Below are positions 50,145 through 60,002 of a DNA stretch of 64,000 bases, one piece after another (position 1 is the first letter of the stretch; each line of letters begins with the position of its first letter). Both the position numbers and the translations under genes were made by a program. Below the pieces are notes generated by a model that saw nothing but the letters and a program-made list of their open reading frames with translations, searched no databases and was not told where the DNA came from. The stretch is taken from contig CM043971.1 in the NCBI GenBank assembly GCA_014529385.2, forward strand, positions 93,909,840 through 93,973,839, given 5' to 3'. The stretch is from Adiantum capillus-veneris. Its lineage: Eukaryota; Streptophyta; Polypodiopsida; Polypodiales; Pteridaceae.

Positions 50145-50823
50145 CTGTTTTCCCTGTCATATCTGCATTTTGTACGTATGGCTGCGAAAAACAAGCCATA
50201 CCAAATTGTGTTCCAGGCACTCGAAACTGGCCATAGGCACCCTGAAAACCTGGTTGGACACCCATGTTCGCGTACATAGGGTTACCCATGCCTGTTTGCA
50301 TTGTCCCGAACACATTCCCTGGCATATAACCTGTGGAAGGTCCAGCCATAGCTTGAAACACTGAACCACCTCCAAAATAACCAGGATAAGTATTAGGTAA
50401 TGGAAGGGTCTGACGCATAGCCTGTTCATTGCTCCCTTGACCATTCACAAACGGTTCCTGTCCAGCTAAAGCAAGTTGCTTTGGATCATTGGACACCGCT
50501 AGTTGCTCAACCACATGGGCTTTCCCTCGAGCATCATGAGTCCTCTGCGCATTGGAAATCTCCTTTTCCTGCAACGGCTCAGTCATGCCCTGTGTAGGAG
50601 GCTGAAAACCCTCTGTCGGAGCCTGTAAGAATTCCTGCATCCTTGGGTTGTTAGCCAACTGCTGAAACATGTCCATGCAACAACGCAGTTGAGTTCTAAA
50701 CAACCTGTCCTCTTCTTGAAGAGTTGAAGGAATTTTCTCTGTGCCATGTGAGGAAGATCCCTCTTCAGGTACTTGGTCTCTCTTCTCTGCCATATCGACA
50801 AGCTCTGTGTTGCTTTCACCCAC
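50077..50823 (-). pseudogene. Chromovirus gag, N-terminal part
   Basis: 248 residues starting at ATG 50823, only 36 bases from the primer site. It is Gln/Gly/Pro/Met-rich and probably disordered, without a named domain. The frame leaves the gag core near 50110, so a one-base indel is likely. Confidence 0.82.
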
Positions 50824-50858
50824 AACAATCCACGCTGCACTTTTTGAAGAAAAAGTGA

Positions 50859-50878
50859 CTATCCCGTCGATGGAACCA
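50859..50878 (-). other. Primer-binding site of chromovirus C
   Basis: The minus strand reads TGGTTCCATCGACGGGATAG directly after the LTR end TTATA. The start TGGTTCC differs from the iMet type; I do not assign the tRNA. Confidence 0.72.
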
Positions 50879-52420
50879 TATAACCGGCCCGTACAACGTA
50901 GAGGGCGGTACTATTTCAATTACCTGTTAACTTTACACAGAGCACTGAGAAGGGAAGAGAACACAGTTGCATCCAGCGACTAGAATTTCACTGCGCACAC
51001 GAGACCGACACCCTGTAGGCCCCAAAGACTGGCGCCCCTTTCGGTATTTCTTTATTCAAATTAAGGTAGATGATCCGACCACTTAGCACAAGCTTTCACA
51101 AAGCTGTCCAAACCTCGCGAGGGCTGAAAACACAGGTTTTCGACTGGATTTCGACAGCATAACGGCGCAAAAACCCCTGTAGGTCAAAAACACCTGTCTA
51201 CGACGGATTCCCTCGATATCTGGAAGCTTTTTGGTGAGCTGTCACAGAAATTCAGCGGGCTGTAATTCTCTGTTTTTGACTGTCGGGAGCCCAAAAGCCT
51301 GTACACGCATCCCAAGGCTCTCACGAGGCTCCCCCGATGTTCCCTTGCAGTTTAGGTGCGAAACCCTAAACCTGCAGAAAAACACAGCAGGCTGTAATTC
51401 CCTGTTTCGGATCGTTTTTAGCGGAGCGAACACGCCTACGCGTGTCCCAAGGGCTCCCGCACGCAATGGGACAGTTCCCTTGTGAATTGGACGAGTTTTC
51501 ACGCGAGAAAACTCTCCAAACTCGCAATCTTTCATGATGGAACTGTGCGTACCTGTGGGGGATTAGCAATTAGCTAATCCGGTTCCTGTTCAGAAGGCTC
51601 TTGCCTTGGCAAACGCGCATAAACCCCCAGAACTGCACATAGGTCAAATGAGAAGCCCACTAGTGGGGCATAACATACTGTACGTAGGGGAGAAAGAGAG
51701 CAGTATGTAGTGTGCGGGGCATCACTCCCGTCACCATACTGTGCATAGAGGGCAAGGTAAGCATTCCATAGCTTCTGTACGTGCTACAATCCACCTGAGG
51801 CTGAAAATTGCGCCCCCTTTGTTGATATGCAGCTCGTTTTTGCCTCCCAGAGTGGCAGAATCGCTCACAGGCTGACACGTCGCCGAGTTTCCGAGTTTGG
51901 GCTTTCCTTGCTAAAAATATCTCAACTGGTGCGTCAGTTGACTTGGCAGCAGAGCAATAAAATGCTCCCCTTGTCATTCCAGAGCTAATGATGCGAATAC
52001 ATTTTCGGGTCAAAAATAGCAGTTCCCTAAATTTTAGGAGATGCTTCCATGGCGTCCCTATCGGTCTCCTGACCATCATTGAAGACTACCATTTGACCAA
52101 CATCTACAATGTGGGTTAATTTACTGGCCCCTTTCAACTTATAAAGTTGCAGTGACTTGACGAGTGGCCCAAATTCCAGTTTGGCGCACACGAGCTTCCA
52201 TACTCATCAGAATTCAATGCTAACTGGCCCGGGCAGTCCCTGTCTGACCGACCTAGATCCCCGATGTGAGAAACCCATTTGGTTGCAGCCGTTTCACACT
52301 GACCATGCAATGTCCACTTGCACCTTTTCAAGGGTTTTGGGACAAACAAGTAAAAATAAAATAAATATATCTAATACTTATTTACGGAAGGCAACAGGAA
52401 AAATACACCTCCTGGTGACA
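50879..52420 (-). repeat. 5' LTR of chromovirus C (1542 bp)
   Basis: Same ends as the left copy. Followed by CATAC. Frames inside (51231-51485, 51660-52079, 52134-52349) mirror those in the 3' LTR and are not genes. Confidence 0.93.
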
Positions 52421-52425
52421 CATAC

Positions 52426-53173
52426 ACCGTGAGTTTTAGGTTCTCTCACAACCAAGGGTTTTGGTATACCCATAACCTGGTGCTACCACAATGAAACCCC
52501 CCGTCAAACACATAGGGTGTAGGTCAAAGTAGCTACCATCGTATGGAGTTTTTGTTTACTGCCAAACCTTTTTAGGTTTCCCAATAACCTCATGAGAAGT
52601 GGTTTATTTGCAATTGGCTAAGAACAAAACATGGAAGAGTTCAACCTCCTGAAACATTGAGTAGAAGCCCCTCCCTTGACACGGGTGTGTGCGTACTTCT
52701 CTCAGACAACCATCAGAGTGGAAATTACAAGAGTTTGAGGACAACCGATAGGGTAAAACAAAGACATAACCATAATAAACCTACGACACTGAATAGGAGA
52801 AAATAGCTTAAACTCTGCATGTGTTGATTGACCAGCTCGTTGTAGCAAACCTTTAATTTGGGTGCACTTGAACCTTCTGCATGCTTTATATGTATCATCT
52901 ACAGTTATTCCAATGTACCCAATCAATAATTTTGGATGGCTCCTGCTCCTGCAGACAATTTCTTACCAAATCATACGATGTGTGGGCAACTAAGTAATGC
53001 CCTTTGCAATTGCTGGCAAGTGTTGGTGCTGTAGATGAACAAAGTAGCACAAACTCTAGCTTCTCAAAATGCTCTTTTGTTGTAGGAACAAAATCGACAA
53101 AAGTAGACGTTGACAACATTGTTAGACAAAATATAGGGGCATTTTGATATGCTAAAAACATGCCACCACCGTT
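52426..53173 (-). other. Element B interior, part without recognised protein
   Basis: Frames at 52702-52926 and 52895-53263 (minus, 74 and 122 residues) are not recognisable. With 43837-43924 and 53174-53938 this makes up the whole interior of B. Confidence 0.6.
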
Positions 53174-53685
53174 GCCAAGCACCACCTTGTCGGCTACAGC
53201 CATTGCCATTGACAAGGGAATTTTGAAATGCACCCTTGACAACTCTATGCTTTGTAGTAGCATTTTGATATGCTAGTTAAAATGCAACCACCTTCTGCAG
53301 TGGTATTTTGATATGCTAGCGAAAATGTGTAGTATTGCTGCCTTGTGCAGTGGCGTTTTGAGAAGCATGCCAAGCACCACCTTGTCGGCTACAGCCATTG
53401 CCATTGACAAGGGAATTTTGAAATGCACCCTTGACAACTCTATGCTTTGTAGCAGCATTTTGATATGCTAGTTAAAATGCAACCACCTTCTGCAGTGGTA
53501 TTTTGATATGCTAGCGAAAATGTGTAGTATTGCTGCCTTGTGCAGTGGCGTTTTGAGAAGCATGCAACCACCTTCTGCAGTGGTATTTTGATATGCTAGT
53601 TAAAATGCAACCACCTTCTGCAGTGGTATTTTGATATGCTAGCGAAAGCATGTAGTATTGCTGCCTTGTGCAATGGCGTTTTGAG
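53174..53685. repeat. Tandem repeats in element B, 195-bp unit plus partial copies
   Basis: A 195-bp unit starting GCCAAGCACCACCTTGTCGG at 53174 repeats at 53369 with almost no change. From about 53564 shorter pieces follow. The sub-motif TTTTGATATGCTAG recurs many times. On the minus strand the duplicated copies yield identical ORF starts (53273-53458 and 52895-53263). Confidence 0.92.
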
Positions 53686-53739
53686 AAGCACTCATTATAG
53701 GGTGAGTTTGTATACAAACTCACCCTATAATGAGTGCTT
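53686..53739. repeat. Perfect 54-bp palindrome
   Basis: The left half, from AAGCACTCATTATAGG at 53686, is the exact reverse complement of the right half ending CCTATAATGAGTGCTT at 53739. The halves meet at 53712/53713 (GTA/TAC) with no spacer. Confidence 0.95.
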
Positions 53740-53921
53740 GCCTCGTCCTTGCCGACTGGCTGTTGCATACAACGTTTCAATATGTTGCCTTTGATGTGTA
53801 CCAAACCTATAGAGCGTTTTGATATGCTCCAATCTACCGCTTTAAGCCGCTTGTAGAACAACCAAGGATGCCGCTTCTAGCACTGTCGTCAAGGAGCTCC
53901 GCTGTGAGCGTGTTAGAACGC

Positions 53922-53939
53922 CCTCTTGGGCCAATACCA
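53922..53939 (-). other. Degraded primer-binding site of element B
   Basis: One base inside the right LTR the minus strand reads TGGTATTGGCCCAAG, matching the iMet-type start TGGTAT but diverging after it. Either old mutations or another primer tRNA. Confidence 0.5.
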
Positions 53940-53940
53940 C

Positions 53941-54211
53941 TGTAAGGTTCTACGAGGCTAGGGTGGATGCTGTCGGTGAGGATCCATGGCAATAGAGAGA
54001 ACGTGCAAATCAAGGCAGAACGAGAAAGAGACAGAGCAGACTTCGACACAATGAAAATAACACGCTTGTATTAGATTGATTGAAAGCTTTTTACATATAC
54101 AGGAAAAACTAGCCACCATGCAATCTCCACATAAGGAGTAGCTCACAACTGAGTGTATATCTGCATGCCATAAGAGTATTCCTAGGGGCAACAAAGGGCT
54201 TGAACCCAACA
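53941..54211 (-). repeat. 5' LTR of element B
   Basis: Starts TGTAAGGTTCTACGA on the plus strand and ends GAACCCAACA. Same 271-bp length as the left copy. Confidence 0.9.
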
Positions 54212-54750
54212 CCTACAAATAATTTGGACCCATGTGTTGGAGTTCAAGTCATAGTCACAAGGGACGCATTCCGGGACGGAGAACCGGGGAGGGGGGACGG
54301 GACTCAAATGGATTTTTAGTGTAAAAAAGAGGGCGGGACGGCAAGTGGAGACGGGAAGCCCGAAAAAGGGCGTCCCCTGTTACTATGGTTCAAGTTATCG
54401 ATGTTTGAACCAGTGGTTCGGAGTTCAGTGCAGGTGCACAAGGAACCAATGCGACATATCTAAAACACTACGGATGAGTGCAGCAATCCATTGTTATTGG
54501 TTGGATTATGGACAGGATGTGTGTCAAAGTTCATTGTATAGGAAAGTTTGGACGTGATGTGTTCACAGTTCACGAATGGGGATTCTTGGATGTGGGTGTT
54601 CTACAGTTAACTGATGCTCAAGATGGCATTTTTCTAATGTAAAATACAGGTGGTAACATAACTGAGGTGTATCCAGTAGTCCAAGGCCTTCTGCTGGGGT
54701 GTCGATGGTAGCTTCTTCATCGACTTGATCTTCCTACATATGTCTACTAT

Positions 54751-54765
54751 GGGCTGCAGAGAGGG
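54751..54765 (+). other. Polypurine tract of element A
   Basis: GGGCTGCAGAGAGGG directly before the 3' LTR start TGTTAAAAG. It contains two pyrimidine-bearing positions, so it is somewhat eroded. Confidence 0.7.
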
Positions 54766-54949
54766 TGTTAAAAGTTATAGCATCTTTAGCGAACAGCCCA
54801 ATGTGATTCCAATATTTATTTTGGCTTTAAGAATTTATTTTACTTATTTGTCAAATCTTGGGTAGGGCAATTTGTCGAAGCTAGTATATAGAAAATGCTC
54901 AACCCTCATTGTAAATCATCAATTTCATTGCCAAGGTTGGTTGGTTTAG

Positions 54950-55006
<57 letters not shown>

Positions 55007-55046
55007 CTCTCCTTGGTCCATTGCTTCCGCATCGTCAACTCTGACA
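54766..55046 (+). repeat. 3' LTR of element A
   Basis: Starts TGTTAAAAGT, ends CTCTGACA. Longer than the 5' LTR mainly because its TC tract is expanded (about 54953-55002). Followed by GGTAG. Confidence 0.9.
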
Positions 55047-55069
55047 GGTAGAACCTCGACACATGCTCT

Positions 55070-55303
55070 TGTCAGACTTCAGGCATCTCTCTGGATTCGT
55101 ATAGTCGCTCCCAATTTTTGCTAGGGACAGGTGTTAGGGAGTGAGGGCTGTTTTGTGGTTGTGCTCGACCAGTGAGGTTGTTTCTCATGTCGGGTTGGGT
55201 TTAGCCATGTTTAGCCTTGGGTTTTGGCTTGGTTCTAGGGCCATGCAGGCTCTTGATGCCCTACGTATTTTTCCCCCAGTGCACTATGTTGCTCACATGC
55301 CTA
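55070..55303 (+). repeat. 5' LTR-like copy of element D
   Basis: Starts TGTCAGACTTCAGG and remains similar to 59766-60002 to about ATGCCTA. Shared text includes TGTTAGGGAGTGAGGGCTG. Confidence 0.7.
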
Positions 55304-55325
55304 GACTTGGACACCCCAAGTCTAG
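55301..55325. other. Hairpin with 10-bp arms at the LTR D edge
   Basis: CTAGACTTGG and its reverse complement CCAAGTCTAG enclose ACACC. It lies where a primer site would be expected. Confidence 0.8.
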
Positions 55326-55429
55326 AATCTGTCGCGACACAAAAGAGAGATTCACTAAAAAAAAAAACTTCACAACTTTAAAATCATAGTTCAATTTGGT
55401 CGACACAGCCCCGTGTAGTTCCGTGCGTA

Positions 55430-55869
55430 GAGAGATTGGCCCCAAAGACTGGCGCCCCTTTCGGTATTTCTTTTGTATTAATCTTTGAGCAAAGTACAAC
55501 TCCCGTAGGGGTCCTCTGCTCTTAGATTCTATGTCCAGATGCTCTGAGAAGTGAGGCCCCTAAGGGTCCTTTTATTCTTACAAGGGATGCCAAAACCAAA
55601 GCCTCAAAAGCAGTTAAACTCAAAAGCAGTGAAACTCAAAAGCATTGAGTCCCAAAAGCAATGGTCCCTAAAAGTTGGCCCCAAAAAGCAGCAACGCTTT
55701 TTGTAGAATTCTGTTTAGTGCCGCGTCATCAGCTTGTCAGCGCGATTTACGGGCTGCCTGTCAGCGCCATTTGCGGACTTTCGTATTGTCTGCCACGTCA
55801 CCTGTCCGTACTGCCTGTCCATGTTAGCCTTTCTGCCTAGGTGGTCATGCAATGTCATCACTTTGTGAC
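55430..55869 (-). repeat. LTR related to chromovirus C, minus orientation (left edge approximate)
   Basis: CAAAGACTGGCGCCCCTTTC followed by GGTATTTCTTT is shared with both LTRs of element C. At the right edge the minus strand reads a polypurine run AAGAGGGGAGTA then TGTCACAAAG, the same layout as C. Beyond it the text (CCTCGATTACGCCTGC) resembles C's region next to its polypurine tract. This is probably a 3' LTR with a piece of interior from a sister family. Confidence 0.6.
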
Positions 55870-57230
55870 ATACTCCCCTCTTGAAAGAATTGTAATCGCC
55901 CTCGATTACGCCTGCAAAACAGACAGAGGCCATAAACCAGTTCAGTAGACACTGACTCTAAGTATCGACGCACTAGACGACACCAATCCAACAGTTGTAC
56001 AAAGACGACAGTCACATCACATCAGATCACATTCACATTCACATTACATAGAGTCTAGGACCATGATTCCTTGCGACGTATTTAGCAATCGCATCTAGAT
56101 CCGCACTGGACCTCACTGGTGTCGATTTAACTAATCCCATGTCGCGATCATGTCCATGGATTTTGTGTTGGTCTAGGAGCATGATTCGTGGCAACGTATT
56201 TAACAACCGCATCTAGATCTATCCCAGATCTCACTGATGTCGGATTAGCTAATCCCATATTGCGATCATGTCCATAGATTTCTGCACTCAAGCACTGTCG
56301 TGTGCGAATAATCATTCCATCTACACTCCCGCATTGTCATGTGGAAGTCATCATTTCCGGGGATCCCAATCCATCACACAATAAGTTCATACTGAACAAA
56401 GTGGTTCAATCATTCAGTTCTAGCTGTGTGGCCATCTCATCCCACACGAACTCTTAATGCGCTGACGACAGTTCCATTGAATCATTCTTGATTCAAAATT
56501 CACGATTCAATGTCAGGTTCATTTGGGAGTTGTCATCATCATTTCATTCTCGATTTTCACTTGTAATTTGCACACAATTAGCAAGTTCTTCCAGAAAACA
56601 TTAATTTCATACATAAATCAAACTCATCTTCAAAAATTCCTATTTCTAAGCTCTTCATTCACACACTTAGTTCATACTAAACACAGTGTTTCAATCATGT
56701 AGTCATCTCATCCGTCCAGAAGTCTTGATGCACCTAGATCCTTGTGTAGCCATCTCATCCCGCGCTCACAACAATATCCAGTCATCTCATTCACATGGAA
56801 ATCTTGATGCACTAGAATCACCATCATTCATTCAAAGTTCATGATTCTTATCTCGAATCGTGATCGGGTTCATTCCGGAGCTGTCGTCGCTTCCAATTCG
56901 TCATAGGAGACTTCCACGTCCGATTCAGAGGGCAGGGTGGCATCTTATTCTCGATTTCACCTGCAAAACATGCAAAATTTTAAGCAAATGGTTCACCTCA
57001 TTGCAAAAGGGTCGAGGTCCAATTCCATGTTTCCAAATGCTTTCATATACACGTTCCTCGCTTCTAGTTATCTGCACACAGACAACAAGATATCCGTATC
57101 CCTTTCAGTTTCCTTTCCAAAATCTGTTTTGGAGCGAGTATCTCCTCGCCCTGTAATATCTCCTCTGAGAGGTGTTATCTCAATCAGCTTCAGTTGACTC
57201 TTGTTCATTCGGTATGCAACACTTCAGTTA
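55870..57230. other. Non-coding region with diverged tandem repeats
   Basis: A unit of about 120 bp starting near GTCTAGGACCATGATTCC (about 56052) recurs near 56171. Shorter repeats with CATCTCATCC and CTTGATGCAC follow to about 56820. No recognisable protein. It may be the 3' interior of the chromovirus-like element to the left. Confidence 0.5.
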
Positions 57231-59752
57231 CATGTTCCAATGCATGTGCTGAAGTTGGCTTTGGCAAGCAGAGGGGAATACTTCTATCTCCAGAACCACT
57301 TCTTTTTGATCATCCGACTTCTTTGGATGAGGTTTAGAGGTGGATGAACAATGACAAGAGTTCGAGGAAGTTTTGTTGGAGTGTGGACTACTCCTATCTC
57401 TATGTTCTCTCTTCACCAATGGTATTGTAGCCCTTTAGATTTGGTCAATCCTTTACCCTTTTGTGAGCTTCTCAATACAGATTGTGGGACAGGTTTAGAA
57501 TCTCTCGTGAGCTTGTTAGCACCAGTTGTGGGACAAGTTTGCAACCCTCTATGGGCAGTTTTTTGGATGTTAGACAGCAGATTTGTTGAGATCCTTTGGA
57601 TGATAGGTTTGCAGGTAGTGTCGACAGCTAGTGGGGACATTTAGTTCCTACTCTCGCAATCATCAACATTTAGATGCTTCTCTCGTGTTTCCCTTTGGAG
57701 AGCTTCTACCTTGGGGCAGCCCATTCTGATCTTCGTGGGCATGTTGCAGTTTCCCTTAGCCGGTTCCTTTACTCTTCTCTTGAGTATCGGTGTCATGTTT
57801 GGTATTGGATATTGATTGCACAGTTAAGTTGTGGGTATGTTCTCTTCAACACAAGTGGAAAGGACAGTTTTGATGAAGATTTTAAGGAAGCAAGTTACAA
57901 TAGTGGGAGTATATGTGCTCTTCCAAGTCTATATGCAGTTTGGCATATTGTATTGGATTGTACCCACATGTTTGATCTTGGCAGATGCAGAGGAGTGGCG
58001 GACATTTGGTTTGATCTCAAGGAGTTTTCTGGAGTAGCTACTTTCTTTTTGGACCCCGATGGCTTCTTTGGCAAACATGATCCTCAAGTCTTCCTATTCT
58101 TAGCAGTTCGAGTTTATTGATGATGTGATTCTCTTCGAGTCTCGAGTTCCTTGAGATTCAGGTTTTGCTATTCAGTTACTCCGGGTTGTCTCAGATTTCT
58201 TTCTGGTGGTACTTATTCTCCTTTCCCAGGATTGAGTAGGAATGGGGCTTCCTATCTGAGGGGAAGTTCTCAGCTTTAGCTCTGGAGCTTTTAGTGATAG
58301 TGTTTTCTTTGTTCCAATGTGGAGTTGAGTTAGTTGTTACCTGAGAGCGTACTTTTTGAGGATACTTCTCTTTCAGAGAAGGCTTCTAGGTTATTAACTT
58401 CAATCGACTACCGGTGCTACATTCAACGGACTGTTATGCATGATGTCTTCTAGTCCTTGGTTTCCTTGCCCATTTCTTGCGGCTTTGGATGGTGTTCTTT
58501 AGCCCACAATGCAACTAGTATCTTGATGGATTTTCTTCTTAAGCCACTTCGGTGGTTTCTTCATCTTTCGGATTTGTGGTGTGACGATTGCTCTTCTCAG
58601 TACATCCGAGCAGTAGTTCCTATGCCTTGTCTTCCAGATTGATTTGAAGATTGTACCATTCAGTACACACCTACTTCCCTTATCCTTAGACTGGCATGTT
58701 GTTTCGTACAAGTGGATAGTGGTCCTTCTTGGACTAGGAACCTGTTACAGCTAGTCGACATTCTTCAAAGTGGGGAGACGGTCTTCTTGGTTCTCCGATG
58801 GTTCTAGGTCCCAGAGGTATATTCTCTTTCAGATTTACCTATCTCGGGTGCCCGAATTACATAGGTAGAGACTGTTGGAGAGTTATGGCAGTTATCCATG
58901 GCTGAGTTGTTCTCCCTTCAGAGGGGAATGTGAACCACCTTGGGATTTAGTTTCCGCAGACTTCTTCCTTTCAGTTCTAGTTGTTCCATGTGCAGCTGAC
59001 ACAATTGACACTCTATTTGGTGGCTTTCTATAGCACCTTGTTCTTGGGTGTAGGGCCTGTTGATCTTGTTGTGTTAGCTGTAGCCTCAGTATTGATGTGT
59101 GTCCTTTTTGCTGGATGTTTGTTCCTGATTCACTTTGAGAGGGGTGATATCCTCTCAGGATGTGTTCCAGACAAATGAAGATTAGTAGCAGTTTCACTCT
59201 CAGTTCCGATGAAGTTCCTTCAGATACAGTTTGCAGCTCATCATTCTATATGGTGGTTGGTGAAGCTCTTTAGTTCTTCATCATCGGACAATTGACTTCT
59301 CAGTAGCTTTGGTTGTCCCATTCTTTGGACTTCTCGTAGCAACTTGGAGATTTTGGCATGTGGTATATGATTGGAGTTGCAGGTTTCCAAGTCTTTCCTC
59401 GAGGGTGGAGCACTTTAGAGTTGGGAAATGATCCGGACACAATAAGTTTATGCTTTTACCTTGAGTTTTGATGCATTCTCTCTGGAGCGATCAACAACAA
59501 TAAATTTTGCAGACGCTGGTTGTGCGACTTTTGAGTCAGTTGAGATGAGGAGATTCTTGTCAGAGCTGGATTTACTTCCAGCAGACAGCATGTTACTTCT
59601 TGGATGTCTTTCAGGGGTAGTGGTTGGATGGTATAGTGGCCACGTATTGTTCGATCTCGGAGTTCTGTAGCTGATATCCTCGTCCACTAAACCCTCTCTT
59701 TTACAACTGCAGATTTCTCACTCTAGCTTCCTGGTCCGTCTTCCTTTCCTAG
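57231..59752 (+). other. Interior of candidate element D, unrecognised
   Basis: Plus-strand frames of 97 and 148 residues (57351-57644, 57674-58120) and several shorter ones have no named domain or catalytic motif. Composition is T-rich on the plus strand, which favours hydrophobic frames by chance. Confidence 0.4.
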
Positions 59753-59765
59753 AGCTGAGAGTGGG
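59753..59765 (+). other. Polypurine-like tract before LTR D
   Basis: AGCTGAGAGTGGG immediately before TGTTATAG. Purine content is moderate. Confidence 0.5.
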
Positions 59766-60002
59766 TGTTATAGTTCAGGCTTCTCTCTGGATTCGTATAG
59801 TCGGTCCTAGTTTCTCCTAGGGATAGGTGTTAGGGAGTGAGGGCTGTTTTGTGGTTGTGCCTGGCCAGTGTGAGGTTGTTTTCTCATGTTGGGTTGGGTT
59901 TAGCCATGTTTAGCCTTGGTTTTTGGCTTGGTTCCATGGCCATGCAAGCTCTTGATGCCCTAGGTATTTTGCCACTAGTGCACTATGTCGCTCACATGCC
60001 TA
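59766..60002 (+). repeat. 3' LTR-like copy of element D
   Basis: Starts TGTTATAGTTCAGG. Similarity to the left copy ends near ATGCCTA at 60002. Confidence 0.7.

Larger units (their letters stand above)
43930..52420 (-). mobile_element. Ty3/gypsy chromovirus (element C), complete, inserted in element B
   Basis: 8491-bp element with LTRs 43930-45469 and 50879-52420, polypurine tract (45470-45481), primer site (50859-50878) and gag, protease, RT, RNase H, integrase, chromodomain in gypsy order on the minus strand. CATAC flanks both ends exactly (43925-43929 and 52421-52425). About 350 bp of LTR compared by eye showed 11 differences (about 97% identity). Damage is light: a frame change in gag, two nonsense codons and a 29-bp duplication. 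It is the youngest insertion of this stack. Confidence 0.95.
43566..54211 (-). mobile_element. LTR element B: non-autonomous, inserted in element A
   Basis: Two 271-bp LTRs (43566-43836 and 53941-54211), flanked by CCTAT (43561-43565) and CCTAC (54212-54216), a target duplication with one change. Minus polarity is shown by a G-rich polypurine tract next to the left LTR (43837-43850) and a degraded primer site next to the right LTR. Without nested element C it is about 2.15 kb with no pol. LTR identity is about 92% by eye, intermediate between A and C. Confidence 0.88.
42145..55046 (+). mobile_element. LTR element A: small non-autonomous element enlarged by nested insertions
   Basis: 5' LTR 42145-42398, iMet primer site 42399-42410, polypurine tract 54751-54765, 3' LTR 54766-55046, and GGTAG duplications on both sides. 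Subtracting element B and its 5-bp duplication leaves about 2.25 kb, with only a gag-like zinc-knuckle ORF. This is the TR-GAG-like class: too small for pol. Its LTRs differ noticeably (about 10% by eye outside the TC tract), so it is the oldest of the three nested elements. Confidence 0.9.
55070..60002 (+). mobile_element. Candidate LTR element D (about 4.9 kb)
   Basis: Direct repeats of about 235 bp (55070-55303 and 59766-60002) bound the region, and a polypurine-like run (59753-59765) precedes the right copy. That structure suggests a plus-strand LTR element. No coding domain is visible, a primer site is not clear, and no target duplication was found. Part of a different LTR family (55430-55869) lies inside. 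Confidence 0.55.

Noticed and set aside
53174-53685. CRISPR-like array
   Set aside because: Units are contiguous tandem repeats without unique spacers in a eukaryotic transposon.
57674-58120. 148-residue plus-strand frame as a membrane protein
   Set aside because: Hydrophobicity is explained by T-rich composition; no signal, motif or family resemblance, and it lies inside a candidate LTR element.
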